From the NCBI GenBank assembly GCA_029948255.1, contig JALIZF010001764.1, forward strand, positions 62,001 to 126,000: 64,000 nt of DNA, written 5' to 3'. Under the pieces are notes generated by a model that was not told where the DNA came from, made no database searches, and was given only the letters and a program-made list of their open reading frames with translations. Source of the stretch: Telmatactis stephensoni. Taxonomy: Eukaryota > Cnidaria > Anthozoa > Actiniaria > Isophelliidae. A program made the translations under genes and the position numbers. Of this stretch, positions 11,474 through 26,759 are shown piece after piece. How positions within the stretch are numbered: position 1 is the stretch's first letter; each line of letters starts with the position of its first letter.

Positions 11474-11690
11474 TGTTCATCATTACGTTTTGCCTTAGTC
11501 ATATTTCCGTTGACCAACCAGCTAGTCCTCAATCTTTTACAAACACGTTTCGCCGTACGTTTACGTACGTATTTACAACACAACTGATGAGGCCGGACGT
11601 CGATCGAAACATGTTTGTGAAAGACTGAGGACTAGCTGGTTCGTTAACGGAATTATAACTAAGGTAAAACGTAATGAACAATACGTTAAT
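11474..11690. repeat. Foldback element with roughly 75-bp arms
   Basis: The left arm (ttcatcattacgttttgcct through 'caaacacgtttcg') pairs with the right arm (cgaaacatgtttgtg through 'aaaacgtaatgaac'). The spacer contains ctgatgaggccggacgtcg and then cgaaac, which resembles a hammerhead ribozyme core. A Penelope-like or retrozyme origin is possible but not shown. Confidence 0.7.
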
Positions 11691-11993
11691 TCGTCTAGGT
11701 TATTATGCCTTCCAGTTTTCAACGCATCTAGCTAGAGACTACTAAAATAGCAAATTGCAATACGAACTGTATGAACAATGTACAACGTAATGCTAAGACT
11801 CTGCACCTCTGCACGGGTCTTTAAAACTATGGCATTCGTAACTACTATAATGCTAAGATTCTGTACGTGTCTTTAAGTAACTATGACATTAGTAACTGTA
11901 TATATGTATATGGATTGATCCGCGGTATGGAACTATGAAATAATGAATGATCATCGCGGAAATGTGAGCAATTTAGCCAATTGCTTTAGAAGA

Positions 11994-12070
11994 GCCCGAA
12001 AAAAATTCGGGGCTTCAAGCAACGGGATTTGCGATACCGCTGCAATGCTCTACCAACTGAGCTATGAAGC
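11994..12070 (-). repeat. tRNA-derived SINE head, internally deleted
   Basis: On the minus strand, ggcttcatagctcagttggt plus agagc is a canonical tRNA 5' half with a perfect pol III A box. After the anticodon arm it jumps to 'aaatcccgttg', so the variable loop and most of the B box are missing. A short cccgaattttttt/cggg hairpin follows, as in SINE tails. The anticodon loop is most like Thr(GGT). I call a SINE or tRNA pseudogene, not a working tRNA. Confidence 0.65.
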
Positions 12071-12323
12071 CACATTTGTTGGGAGCAGGTCATTTGTTGG
12101 GTTCATTGTATACCACATAGGAATGTAAATGTATATATGTATATGGATTACATAGTATATGAATTACATTAGTAACTACTAATGCTAGCTAAGTGAGCAA
12201 CTACTAACATTTTATACAAATGTAATGATATAGACACAGCATTGAGATAGAATAGGAGCCGGTGAGTTAGTCAACGATGAAGTGCGCATGCGCGGCCGTA
12301 TCTCGCCCCATCGATGGGATTTA

Positions 12324-12788
12324 AGCCTTGTTCACACTTGGCCGGAGAATCACAAAAATCGGGGATTTCAGACGTCTGGGACTCTTGCGATCCTTACAAC
12401 AAAACATTCAAATTCGTCGCAAGAATCGCCGACCTCCCAGACCAATTTCATCGATCCATGCAAGACGCCATCTTGAAATCCGAGTGAAATCGGAGGATTG
12501 GAAACGAAAATTGACGTCATCGCACGTCGCCAATGTCCCCGATATTCCAAATTTTGGTTCACACTGATCGCAATAATCCCCGATATCGGCAATGTCTGAG
12601 ACGAGTCCCATGCAGATCTGAACACTGAGAAATATTTGCGATTCTTCCGATCACGTCGGGGACAGTCTGGAATGTCGGGGATAATTACAAACACACGTTC
12701 ACACTTGTCGTATAAAGAATCGCAAAAAAATCGGGGATGCTAAAAATCCCCAGTTTTTACGATTCTTATTATAAGTGTGAACAAGGCT
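12324..12788. mobile_element. PIF/Harbinger-like MITE with TTA target duplication
   Basis: The ends are AGCCTTGTTCACACTT and its inverse, flanked by TTA at 12321-12323 and 12789-12791. Subterminal 'aatcggggat' motifs are also inverted. The element is 465 bp with no transposase. A 3-bp TTA duplication with this style of end is typical of PIF/Harbinger derivatives; the family is inferred. Confidence 0.75.
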
Positions 12789-12791
12789 TTA

Positions 12792-13250
12792 CTTTGTAGC
12801 ATTTCAGTCATCATTCACTAGCTACATTTATGTTTCAAGATATTTTGGTTTAAATTTTTCACTGGTTTAAATAGTTTTGGACCGATTTGATTTCTTTTCG
12901 TATTAAGCTTTCTTTAAGTTTCATCCTTTAAGACTAACCTAAATACATAACGTATCTACCATAAAACACGAAACTAGGCCGGCCCTATAAAGTTATCGTA
13001 TATTCCATGTATATCCTACAGATGCTTATCCGTTAATTACTGCTTATTTAGTAATAAGGACAGGTGTTACCAATGCCAAACAGGATGTGGACATTGAGGT
13101 CTGCTCAAAACCGAAAATACTATCGACAAAACCGAAAATACTGTGGCGGCTAAAAAAGCCGAAATACGTCAAAATACTACATGCTATAGCCTTGTATATA
13201 TCTTATTAGTGTATATCAACATTCGGTAACGTAAAATTTGGCAGAAATAG
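12792..13250. other. Intergenic, nothing recognised
   Basis: AT-rich sequence. The short repeat 'aaaccgaaaatact' occurs twice near 13110-13145. No gene was seen. Confidence 0.4.
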
Positions 13251-13319
13251 CTTAGTGGACTAGACAGCCCCAGCAGTACTGGCTGACAGAAATATCCGAA
13301 GCAGTAAATCAGGTAGAAG

Positions 13320-13680
13320 TGGTAGCTGTAATATCAGGTGGTCGTGGTGGTAGTTTTGGTGGTAGTGATAGTGGTGGTGGTAGTGGTGGTAGTCGTTTGG
13401 TAGTGGTGGTGTTAGTTGCGATGGTGCTGGTAGTAGTGGTAGTACAGTGGTGGTAGTTGTTTGATAGTGGTGGTGTTGCGGTGGTGCCGGTAGTAGTGGT
13501 TGCATGTACAGTGGTGGTAGTAGTGGTAGATGTGTGATAGTGTGATGCTGTTAGTGGTGGTGGGATGTTGGTGGTGGTAGTAGTACAGTGGTGGTTGTGG
13601 TGGTAGTAGTGGTGGTCGTTTGATGGTGTGGTGCTCTTGGTAGTAGTGGTAGTCGTCGTCGTCGTCGTCGTCGTCGTCGT

Positions 13681-13720
<40 letters not shown>

Positions 13721-13757
13721 AGTAGTAGTAGTAGTAGTACTAGTAGTAGTAGTAGTA

Positions 13758-13798
<41 letters not shown>

Positions 13799-13799
13799 C

Positions 13800-13895
<96 letters not shown>

Positions 13896-13960
13896 TAGTA
13901 GTAGTAGTAGAGGAGGAGGAGGAGGAGGAGGAGGAGGAGGAGGAGGAGGAGGAGGAGGAG
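13320..13960. repeat. Compound trinucleotide microsatellite
   Basis: Irregular (GTGGTA)-type repeats to about 13650 give way to a (CGT)n block (13652-13720), then (AGT)n (13721-13910), then (AGG)n (13911-13960). Each block differs from its neighbour by one base of the unit. Open frames through it are low-complexity artefacts. A G-run of about 17 lies just after, at 14008-14024. Confidence 0.95.
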
Positions 13961-14346
13961 TGCTACTAAAAGATTCAGTGGGAATGTGTAAATCTTCATT
14001 ATGGGAAGGGGGGGGGGGGGGGGGTGCCCTCCATCCTAAGACGACTTTGGACGTTTTCTTTTCGATTCATTTGGCGGATCCTCTGGATCCTGTGGATTTC
14101 TAAACAACTGCACCCCTCCTCATCTCTGAACTAGGATAATCCTGGACTCCTCACCTCTAGTGGTTAACAGTTTAACATAATATGGTCATATATACACACA
14201 TGTATAAACTTTATTTACAGTCGGATTAGAGTAGCACTATTGTACTATTATCTCCGACAAATAATACTGGTAATAAGATATAAAAATACATAAAAAGTAA
14301 AATCGACTAATAATGAGTAACTAGTGTAATAACTGACAAATGGAGC

Positions 14347-14405
14347 CAACCTCGTTCCCAGGTCCTTTTCCCTTCGCTTGGAAAAAGGACCTGGGAACGA
14401 GGTTG
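14347..14405. repeat. Hairpin, 26-bp arms
   Basis: The arm caacctcgttcccaggtcct plus ttttcc pairs with its inverse across a 7-bp loop. A diverged relative is at 20564-20617. Confidence 0.85.
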
Positions 14406-14539
14406 AAATGGTGAATCAGTTAAGGATAAACAATTTTAAAATTGACGTGAAATGATAAGATTTCGTAAAAATGATGATCTCACTAAGCAAAATGCATTAG
14501 AGACTGTGAGCAAGCATTTGATGTTTTTGCAAATAATAA

Positions 14540-14820
14540 ATAGATATAGCTAATTCAATTAACCAGGTTGTCGCTGAAAAAAGCCCAAAGCCTAAAGCTT
14601 TGAGAGCGGAATCATGAAAATTTTTTATCACCGTGACATCATTACAATAAAAAACGCACTGTATAGTGTTTGCAAATTCACAACTTGGACACATATTCCT
14701 TAATTTCTCAGATAGCCGGCTACAGAGAACGGTTTGTTAGTAAGGCCAAAAAATATTTGAAAGGCTTTAGTCTTTAGGACCTTTAGGCTTTCTTTCAGCG
14801 ACAACGTTAATTGAAAAAAA
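14540..14820. repeat. Repeat copy shared with 2752-3240
   Basis: Matches the 2.8-3.2 kb repeat on both sides of the retrotransposon tail found there, so this copy shows the unoccupied site. It also contains an internal inverted pair around 'gcctaaagctttg' and 'aaaggctttagtctttagg'. Confidence 0.55.
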
Positions 14821-14983
14821 GTCAAATAATTATTAAAATATTTAGAGATGCAATCGACTTCTTTGTGAACAATATCTTGAATCATCTCCTCAGCCTCTGT
14901 TACTTTCCCCAATCTTCCCGATTTTCGATCTCGGCCCCCCTTTATTAATTTTTTGGATTTTTTTTAAAGCGGGATTCCTGTGA

Positions 14984-14991
14984 TGACGTCA
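14984..14991. promoter_or_regulatory. CRE-type TGACGTCA site
   Basis: A perfect palindromic TGACGTCA lies 190 bp upstream of the first exon of the unnamed gene at 15180. An ATGGCG with a 27-codon frame (about 15054-15137) follows and could be an upstream ORF. A promoter role is inferred from position only. Confidence 0.3.
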
Positions 14992-15179
14992 TGGTAGATT
15001 CCTCGACCCAGTCCCAAATTTGCCATAAATTCGAAAATGAAAGCATTACAACATGGCGTCGGTGGTCGAGGAAATTTCTCTATTCTTATTCAAAAATTCC
15101 AATTTTGTAGCCAAATCCTTTAGATTTCCCTTTTAAAATCAACGGTAATCAATTCTTAAAGTTCCACAAAGGCTTAATA

Positions 15180-19592
<4,413 letters not shown>

Positions 19593-19644
19593 GTAATGAT
19601 TAACACACTAAAGACTAATAAAAGACCGATTTACACAAAAACCT

Positions 19645-19975
19645 TTTAATGGCACGACACCTTTAATTCTTGGTACGCGGTCCATTATTGTGGATACTGC
19701 ATCCCTATCAGATCAACAAGTTTTCTGCTCACACAATGACACATGCAATAGCTGACTTCCGAGATACACTTCACTTGCCACATACAAAAGTATCAAGACG
19801 AGGCTACGTGCATAAAGCTCAGTCATTCGTAACAAGACAAAAGTTCTAGCACGTAGCCTCGTTCTAAATCCTTTGTATTTGGCAGGTGAAGCATATCTCG
19901 GAACTGAACTACTGCGGGTACCATGCCAAAAATGATGGGTACGCGTGCCCAGAATTAGGGTTGTGCCATACTGTA
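19645..19975. mobile_element. Foldback element, related to 23890-24148
   Basis: The left half (ggcacgacacctttaattct onward) and the right half (ending 'agaattagggttgtgcc') are inverted relatives. A tight inner hairpin (gacgaggctacgtgc / gcacgtagcctcgt) spans 19798-19863. The phrase 'caagttttctgctcacacaatga' recurs, diverged, in the element at 23.9 kb. A reading frame across it is probably fortuitous. Confidence 0.65.
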
Positions 19976-20428
19976 GGTACACTCCATGTACTTATAGCCA
20001 GAGCAAATGTTTTTGGCATTTTCTCTCAACTCTGCATCAGGGCAAATTTACCGAACACATCAGAGAACAGGGACAAAGCTGTCCTTAACGCGATAGAATT
20101 AGTAAAACTGCATCATAACTTAAACTATTGGCTATCTATAGTTCATAAAATAGTGGCCCGAAGTTCCTGAAAAGGTATGCCTAGCAAATGTTAATGTTAA
20201 TAGGAGATTTGATTAAAAACATCCCGTGAAAACATTCTCGAAACGCTGGTTGAAAGTAATGGTGTGAAGGCCATAAAAACTGAAAGGGATTTGACTAATT
20301 TTGGTGGGGAAATAAGCACTGTCTTACATGTAGCACACTTTCTGAAAACGTATACCCGAGAAAATAAAGAAGACACATCAGGAATGCCGTGTGTGCAATT
20401 TCCATATTCACTGATCGCTCACCAGTAA
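19976..20428 (+). CDS. Open, protein-like frames of uncertain exon structure
   Basis: Two stretches look coding but are not joined by clear splice sites. The frame ending at 20170 contains NRDKAVLNAIELVKLHHNLN and a stop after VARSS. The frame 20213-20428 contains ENILETLVESNGVKAIKTER, then DLTNFGGEISTVLHVAHFLK, and stops after SLIAHQ. They follow the last confident exon of the unnamed gene and could be its 3' exons, or a degraded gene piece. The amino-acid texture is normal (few repeats, good polar/charged mix). No family is recognised. Confidence 0.3.
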
Positions 20429-20563
20429 AAGCGCTATCGTTAACATTTGTCGCGTCATGGCCCAAATTTCAGTACACTTTCACTTATTGTTGTTACCTTA
20501 CCCGTCACCAGAGCATGTCTTTTTCCCGTGCATTGTACACATTGGTTAGCAATAGAGCATCTT

Positions 20564-20617
20564 CGTTCCTAGATCCTTCTCAGCTTTTTATTAGAAAACT
20601 GAGAAGGACTTGGGAAC
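20564..20617. repeat. Hairpin, relative of 14347-14405
   Basis: The arm cgttcctagatccttctcag pairs with ctgagaaggacttgggaac across a 15-bp loop. Confidence 0.7.
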
Positions 20618-20820
20618 TATGATGGCAGAGGTTTCGTATGACTACGAAAACGTTCGTGTTCTTGTATCCGCCGTATCTCTTTGATAAGGCAAAAACGTTG
20701 ACAGGCAAAACGTCCAGATAAGGCGTGGCACACGGCCAAGGGTTAGGATATGTTTCGCGCCATTTAGATTTTCAATTTTGGAAGGCGGCCATTTTGCTGC
20801 CGAAACCCCAAAACATATGA

Positions 20821-23800
20821 ATGGGATACGAGTCTTTATTTACACTCGATGAAGCAAACACTTTATTTCTAACCCCAAAACATGTTTTTAAGCTATATTT
20901 TTATCTCTCGAAGGTTATATGTGTTCTGCCTCTGCACATTAAATTTGGTGGCTCTATCTGTCGATATTTGCGTCGCTGGTTGGACGCCGGCGAGTCCTTC
21001 AGACCTCTACCATCATTAAACTCAGAGTCCAAGAAAACCTCAAAAACAACAACTCAAAACTCTGCCTCAGCTGCTCCCCAGAGCAGCTCAAAAAAGAAGG
21101 AAAAAGAAGAAAAACTACCACGAAGGAAATTTGATTTTGAACAATTTGAAAGACAAGTACGTGAAGTGTTTGATTATGACACAAGTCGATTCGATTTTAC
21201 TGAATTTCGGAAAGCGTTGGAAAATATGGATTTAAGCGCTCTTAATAGTAATAATAGTAATAATTCGAAATCGGTAGCCGAGGAAAAACCGCCCACAAAA
21301 CCCGAAGATGAGGAAAAATTACCCGAAGACGGCCCGAAGGACGAGGGTCTTTCTCTGCGGGAGTACTTGGGGTTTGCTAGTAAGGACGATAAAGCGAAAA
21401 ATATAAATTCTTCAAATGATGAAATTGGTTCCGCGGGATTGCATTCGACATCCCTTTCTTCGGGATCTTCTCAATGTGACAAAACGGAACCAAGCGAGAA
21501 GAATAAAGTCTCGGACGAAGAGGAAGAGATCAGTAAGGAGCGAATAGAAGCAGCCAAGAAAGCTTCAGGTTTGCCCATGGAGACCTTCGATTATGTCGAC
21601 AAATCGTTTGAAGAAATCCAGAAAATGTTGCTACTGAATAAACCTCATCCTAACGACGAATTTATGGACAAAAAACACAACGAAGAAAATAAAATTAAGC
21701 TGATTCAGTGTAAACTGAATATTGATAGATATAGAGATGAGGTGTATAAACTAACTGCCTCAGTCAAATCACCAAATAACTCAAGTACAGAAGGGGCGCC
21801 AAAACAGAAATCTAAAAAGCGACATGCTTGCTCTAACTGCCGCAAAGTTGAACCAGAACCAAAGACATTCAAGAAATGCCAGAGGTGAGATGTACAGTCG
21901 TCGCCAGAATTATTGGCACGATTGTTTTTGTTGTTTTGATGCGCGCGCAGTGGATTCCACTGAGATTGGTCCTCCCTCTCCCCCCCCCTCCCCCCCCCCC
22001 CCCCCCCCCCCCCCGCCGCCGCCGCCGCAGGACCCACTTACGCAAATATGGGAGCGATTCATGTCCCACAAGCTCAACGCATTTGCTAGAATATCTCGGA
22101 ATTTCAATCTCTGATCGCCGAAAATTGATTATAAATTGCTTTAATTGTTTACTGAAAATAAAAGAAAATTGCTTCGTAATCCTTGTAGTACTCTATAAAA
22201 CAGATATCGAGTAATTTGTTTGTGGGACAAAACACTTTATTCCAGTGCGGGAAAACTGCTACAATGGATGAGTGGCTTCAGTGCTATTGTCTGAGTCGAT
22301 AACATGAAACTTTATAGAGTCAGCTAAATTGTGATGTACCTCTTATTCTGTTTTAATCTCAGATGTCGAGGTAAAGGGACGAGGTTCTATTGTAGCAGGA
22401 CTTGTCAAGGTAAACAGATGCAAAGGGTCACTCAAAGATGCAAGGGCACCCAAATATAATCACGATTGAACAAATACTAGAGAATCAGTACAAATTGTTA
22501 GAATTTTACTTAAAATGTGTACAATTTGCTTTATATCGAGATTTTTTCTTGCTTTAATTAACAAATAGAACAGCTTTTTCCGTGCTCCGTTTAGTAATAC
22601 AGCACGCAGGAAGTGACGAGAGCACGAAAGAAGTGTAAGGAAAGCACGAGCCGTAGCCGAGTGTCTCCACACTTCTTGAGTGCTCTCGGCGCTTCCTAAG
22701 TGCTGTATTACTGAACGGAGCACGGAAAAAGATGTTCTATTTGTTTTATTATATACTGAAGAAAATATTGAAGGAAAATAGTTCGATTTTCTCCGTACAA
22801 AAATTCAAAGGGTGCACGCGCCGTCGAGCTCGCGCTGCTGACATCAGAATTGTGCTCCGTTTTCTGATAAAGCACAGCTTTCAGCCAATCAGAGCGCGCG
22901 CATCGACAAGGGTATATAATAAATGTGTATGTATGCGTCAAGAGGAAACAAGCATTATAAAATTTTGAAAATCCCACCCGGCATTCTATTATTCAGCGTC
23001 AAAAATTTACCTTGGAAAATTGGTTGAAATTTTGTTTGGGTGTGACACTCTAATATCATGAATATTAAAAGCTCAACTCAGTAACATTTTTTTTCTTTAA
23101 GGAATATAAAACGCGCACGCATGTCTCTGTTCTGTGATATAAACACGATGGAAGATGTAGAGCAAGAGAAAAGCAAGCTTAGGAACACGAGGCGTAGCCG
23201 AGTGGTTCTCTTGCTTTTCGAGTGCTCTACATCTTCCATCGTATTTATATCACAGAACAGAGACATTCTCTCTTGGCTGAACATGTAAAAAGAACAGATC
23301 ACGAATTTGATATTGCCGACGCGAAGATTGTCAACCAATGCCAACAATGAAGGTCTGGACGTTTGTTTATGGAAGCTTGGCATTCTATTGAGAACAAAAA
23401 GTCTATTAACGCCGAACATATTCACGTGCCGAACGTTTATAGAGTCTTAGGTCTTAAGTGATGTTCAGTAGCATAAGGACCATTTACATTTTACATCTGT
23501 TGATGAAAGTTTCAGACGAAACCAAAACGTTCAATTTTTAAATTTTAGGTCATGCAGTGTCAACCTTTTATATATATTATGTTTCGAACTTTTTCCCTTG
23601 AATATTTTCTTCAAAATATATAATAAAACAAATAGAACATTTTTTTCTTGCTCCGTTCATTAATACAGCACTTAGGAAGTGCCGAGAGCACTCAAGAAGT
23701 GTGGAGAGCACTCTCCTACGGTTCGTGCTCTCCTTACACTTCTTTCGTTCTCTCGTCACTTCCTAAGTGCTGTATAGACCGGTTTCAGCGTCCTTGACAA

Positions 23801-24242
23801 CCGTCGTTAAGCAACTCACTGGAGGACCAGCACGGAAAAAGATTAAATGTATACTGATTTAAAATGAAGCCTGTTTTACATAACATATTTATAGCACAGC
23901 ATCCCTAAATATTGGCACGGAGACCGATTATTTGGGTACCCCACCCCTATAAGACCGACAAATTTTCTGTTCACACAGTGATAATTACGGGTGCTGTGCC
24001 AAAAATTAATGATCCGCATGCCCAGAGTTAGGGGTGCCTGCTAGGCTCAGATTTCAGCCGTCACGGTCAGGGATTCGTGCGCCCGCGATACTCAGCTGAC
24101 CCGAATCCCTGACGGCTGAAATCTGAGCCGGGTGTGCCGTGCTATAAAAAGGTCGTCATATAATTCCATTTTTCTCTCAACAGAAACGGATTGGGTGGTT
24201 TGCCACCGTGAAGATCACAACTCCATAGAAGATGTGACCTAA
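20821..24242 (+). CDS. MYND-type zinc-finger protein, three exons
   Basis: Exons 20821-21884, 22363-22409 and 24184-24242 join with GT/AG sites and matching phases (2, then 1) and end at TAA. The protein is about 389 residues. The N-terminal 60 residues are hydrophobic and may be mis-started. A long charged, Ser/Glu/Lys-rich middle follows. The C-terminus is a MYND finger split over all three exons: CSNC at the end of exon 1, CQRC across the first junction, RFYCSRTC in exon 2, then QETDWVVCHREDH in exon 3. MYND domains are protein-protein interaction zinc modules. The last ligand pair reads C-H...H where H-x3-C is usual. Introns carry a C-run (21978-22014) and several hairpin elements. I do not recognise the specific family. 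Confidence 0.75.
21978..22029. repeat. Poly-C run followed by (CCG)n
   Basis: About 35 C residues with one T interruption, then five CCG units ending in 'gcag'. It lies in intron 1 of the MYND gene. Proline- and glycine-run frames across it are artefacts. Confidence 0.9.
22552..22755. repeat. Hairpin element A with the shared apex motif
   Basis: Arms of about 90 bp pair from aacaaatagaaca outward through ctttttccgtgctccg and gtaatacagcac. The apex at 22645-22663 reads CACGAGCCGTAGCCGAGTG. Outside it, 'atgttctatttgttttatta' continues into sequence that is inverted at 23578-23644, so hairpins A and C are the ends of one larger structure. Confidence 0.85.
23123..23264. repeat. Hairpin B with the shared apex motif
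   Basis: The arm gtctctgttctgtgatataa plus acacgatggaagatgtagagca is inverted almost perfectly at 23223-23264. The apex at 23186-23204 reads CACGAGGCGTAGCCGAGTG. The stem sequence is unrelated to hairpins A and C. Confidence 0.85.
23644..23840. repeat. Hairpin C, right arm interrupted
   Basis: The arm cttgctccgttcattaatac plus agcacttaggaagtg pairs with the right arm up to 'gtgctgtat' at 23776. About 55 bp of unrelated sequence (agaccggtttcagcg...) then splits off the terminal 'agcacggaaaaag'. The apex at 23711-23728 (ctctcctacggttcgtg) is a degraded version of the shared motif. Confidence 0.75.
23890..24148. mobile_element. Foldback element with strong inner hairpin
   Basis: The ends tatagcacagcat / gtgccgtgctata are inverted. 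Inside, 24044-24130 forms a hairpin (ggctcagatttcagccgtca / inverse). It shares diverged sequence with the element at 19.65-19.97 kb. It lies 35 bp before exon 3 of the MYND gene, in intron 2. Confidence 0.7.
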
Positions 24243-24861
24243 AAGATCAATAACCTTCATAATTCATTAGTACAAGTTCTCTCTCCCTGAATCCGAGACC
24301 GAAATTTTGTATCAAGATCTCAAAATGTACTCCTCCAGGCTCCAATTATAATAGCGTCCTATTCTATTGGAAAAACTATAAGTGGTCTATCAACGAAATG
24401 TCCTGCAAGACGTTATTGAAACAGAGTGAACCTCAGTGAATATTGCACACAAAAATGGCCGCCCAAAAGACTTGATGACCACAAAGAGAAACAATGTTTT
24501 GTCAGAACAAAGTAAGCGAAAGGATGTCTGTTTTCTGAGAATACACAGAATGAACCTATTAGGAACTTTGGTTGAGTCCATAAGGAAATTCAACCTTTAT
24601 AATTACAGCAAATATATAAAGCTGTCTTCTCAGTTTCTAGACTCAATGTTCTCACTGGTCAACACTAGAGTTTTAGGAAACAATTCCAATTCTTTCTTCC
24701 GTTTGCTCTCCACCCAAACCAAACATTAATTCAGTTCGTCTGTCATAAATTCAAGTGATGCTCTCCAACCAAACTCGCAAAAATTAATCCGTATGTCATA
24801 CTGAAATTCAAGTGATTTTCAGCTGCTTCAAGGCTCTCAGTCTCTGAAACATATAGACTAC

Positions 24862-25587
24862 TTTTAAAGAGGGACTCCGATGAAAATCGGTCAAAATTGG
24901 AAACGAAGTATTCCGAGTGGGAATTATTTAAGGTTGAATATTAAGAACGGCTGTCCTAAAATTCTGCATTCTAAGTAAATTATTACCGAATAATGTTGGC
25001 TTAAAGTAAAAAGAATAGGGACACATATCAATAAAAAGACTGAGTAGATTACTACTGAGAGATTGAACTTGATATATTTTTATTCTCATCTTTTTTCTAT
25101 AAACGTAACCCACACTAATTTATTTATCAAGTGCTGGGGTTTTAGACGAAAAATATTTATTTTGCCCATGGGGCCTTTGCACAGCTGTTTATGGCTTCTG
25201 CAAAGAAATTAAACAGATGAAGATGACAACGTATACTTCACATTTTAGATGCCAAAATATTTAATGATTTCTATCCGTCTCGTTTCAACTGATAAAAAGA
25301 AAATATTTTGCTTGGTGATTATTTAGAGCCTATAGATAACTTCAAGCAAGTTTCAACTCATTTCCGATTTGCACCGATTTTCATCAGACGCGCGTCCCAG
25401 TAAAAATACTCTTAGATAGAGTTGACTTTCAAATCGTAGAAATGACACTTCTTAGGACTCACAAACGTCAAAATGACTCTACGAGGAGTAGTTTTAAATT
25501 ACTCTTTCAAGTGTAGAGAAGCCCTACCAAGAGTAGTAGCCATGACTCCTCCAAAGAGTAATGAGAAAAGAGAGTGTCCCTTTAAAA
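24862..25587. mobile_element. Inverted-repeat element, internal part shared with 28.7 kb
   Basis: The left end (ttttaaagagggactccgat plus gaaaatcggt) pairs with 'ccgattttcatc' near 25375 and with the outermost 'gtccctttaaaa' near 25577. The segment 25402-25575 recurs at about 28722-28890. No coding sequence was seen. Confidence 0.5.
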
Positions 25588-25822
25588 CTTAAACATTTTG
25601 CGAGATATTGAAACGAGGTGGAATTTCATTGGGTCATTGTCATATCGTTTGGTTTATACCTGTGATTTTGGACCGAGGTAAATTTCAGCGGTGCGTCTCA
25701 GGTCTTATCTTCAGTTCCTCAACAAATAGTACGGACCGTTTGAATTAAAACGTATATAGACTATATCTTGCTTTAATTTAGTCAAACACAGAGGTAGTGG
25801 CTTTTAGTTTCTCAGTTTTTAT

Positions 25823-26446
25823 GAATAATGATGCATTTTACTCGTAGAAATTATTTCTGCACTGTTCAATAAACATTTTATAACGAATTTGCGTTTCGTT
25901 TCTCACTGGTGCAAAGGCACTATATGTTGCCATCTGTTACGTCTGGACGTTTCTAACACGTATTGAAAAGCGCACACTATGAATACATTTTACTCGCCAG
26001 TAGAAGTTATTTCTGCACTGTTCAATAAACATTTTATAACGAATTTGCGTTTCGTTTCTCACTGGTGCAAAGGCACTATATGTTGCCATCTGTTACGTCT
26101 GGACGTTTCTAACACGTATTGAAAAGCGCACACTATGAATACATTTTACTCGCCAGTAGAAGTTATTTCTGCACTGTTCAATAAACATTTTATAACGAAT
26201 TTACGTTTCGTTTCTCGCTGGTGCAAAGGCACTATATGTTACGATCTGTTACGTCTTGACGTTCCTAACACGTATTGAAAAGTGCACACTATGAATACAT
26301 TTTACTCGCCAGTAGAAGTTATTTCTGCACTGTTCAATAAAAATTTTATAACGAATTTGCGTTTCGTTTATCACTGGTGCAAAGGCGCTATCGGTTACCA
26401 TATGTTACGTCTTGACGTTTCTAACACGTATTGGAAAAGCGCACAC
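25823..26446. repeat. 156-bp tandem repeat, four copies
   Basis: Units start at about 25823, 25979, 26135 and 26291, each beginning at or near 'atgaatacattttactcgcc'. Spacing is exactly 156 bp for the last three and divergence is a few per cent. The unit length is a multiple of three, but most copies have a TGA at 'tattgaaaag'. It interrupts the 3' flank of the GPCR pseudogene at 26760-27909. Confidence 0.92.
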
Positions 26447-26759
26447 TGTTGTAATAATTTATTGGTAATAGATGGCAGTTTTCTCAAGGCGAATGGGTTG
26501 AGTATTCTCGCTCGATATAAGGAGCTGAGGAGTTTGTGTTACCAAGACGCGGTGTCTTCAGTGAACACTGTCTCATTTTCCGCTTTTATTTTGTTTTGTC
26601 GTCGTCGTCGTCGTCGTTGTTGTTGTTTCCCGGCTTTTGTTGTCTTCTTTATTTTCCTGTATTTCTTCTTCCTTTCCAGTTTTCTTTTGTATTCCTTTTC
26701 TCTTCTTAAAATATATTTTTAATCGAATTCATCATGAATGTTTCACCGCTTATTAAAAC

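Larger units (their letters stand above)
22552..23840. mobile_element. 1.3-kb foldback element with hairpin termini
   Basis: Hairpin A (22552-22755) and hairpin C (about 23590-23835) are inverted relatives, including about 60 bp of AT-rich flank on their inner sides. Hairpin B sits between them. The interior includes 'agccaatcagagcgcgcgc' near 22893 and 'tcgagctcgcgct' near 22825. Similar words occur in the tyrosine-recombinase element (30.06 kb and 32.66 kb). No protein is encoded. It lies inside intron 2 of the MYND gene. Confidence 0.6.

Noticed and set aside
13628..13969. Poly-Val/Arg/Ser/Glu and poly-Tyr/Leu frames
   Set aside because: Translations of the compound trinucleotide repeat.
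26282..26722. 146-residue frame starting in the 156-bp minisatellite
   Set aside because: The frame exists because the last repeat lost a stop; the rest is T-rich 3' flank of the pseudogene.
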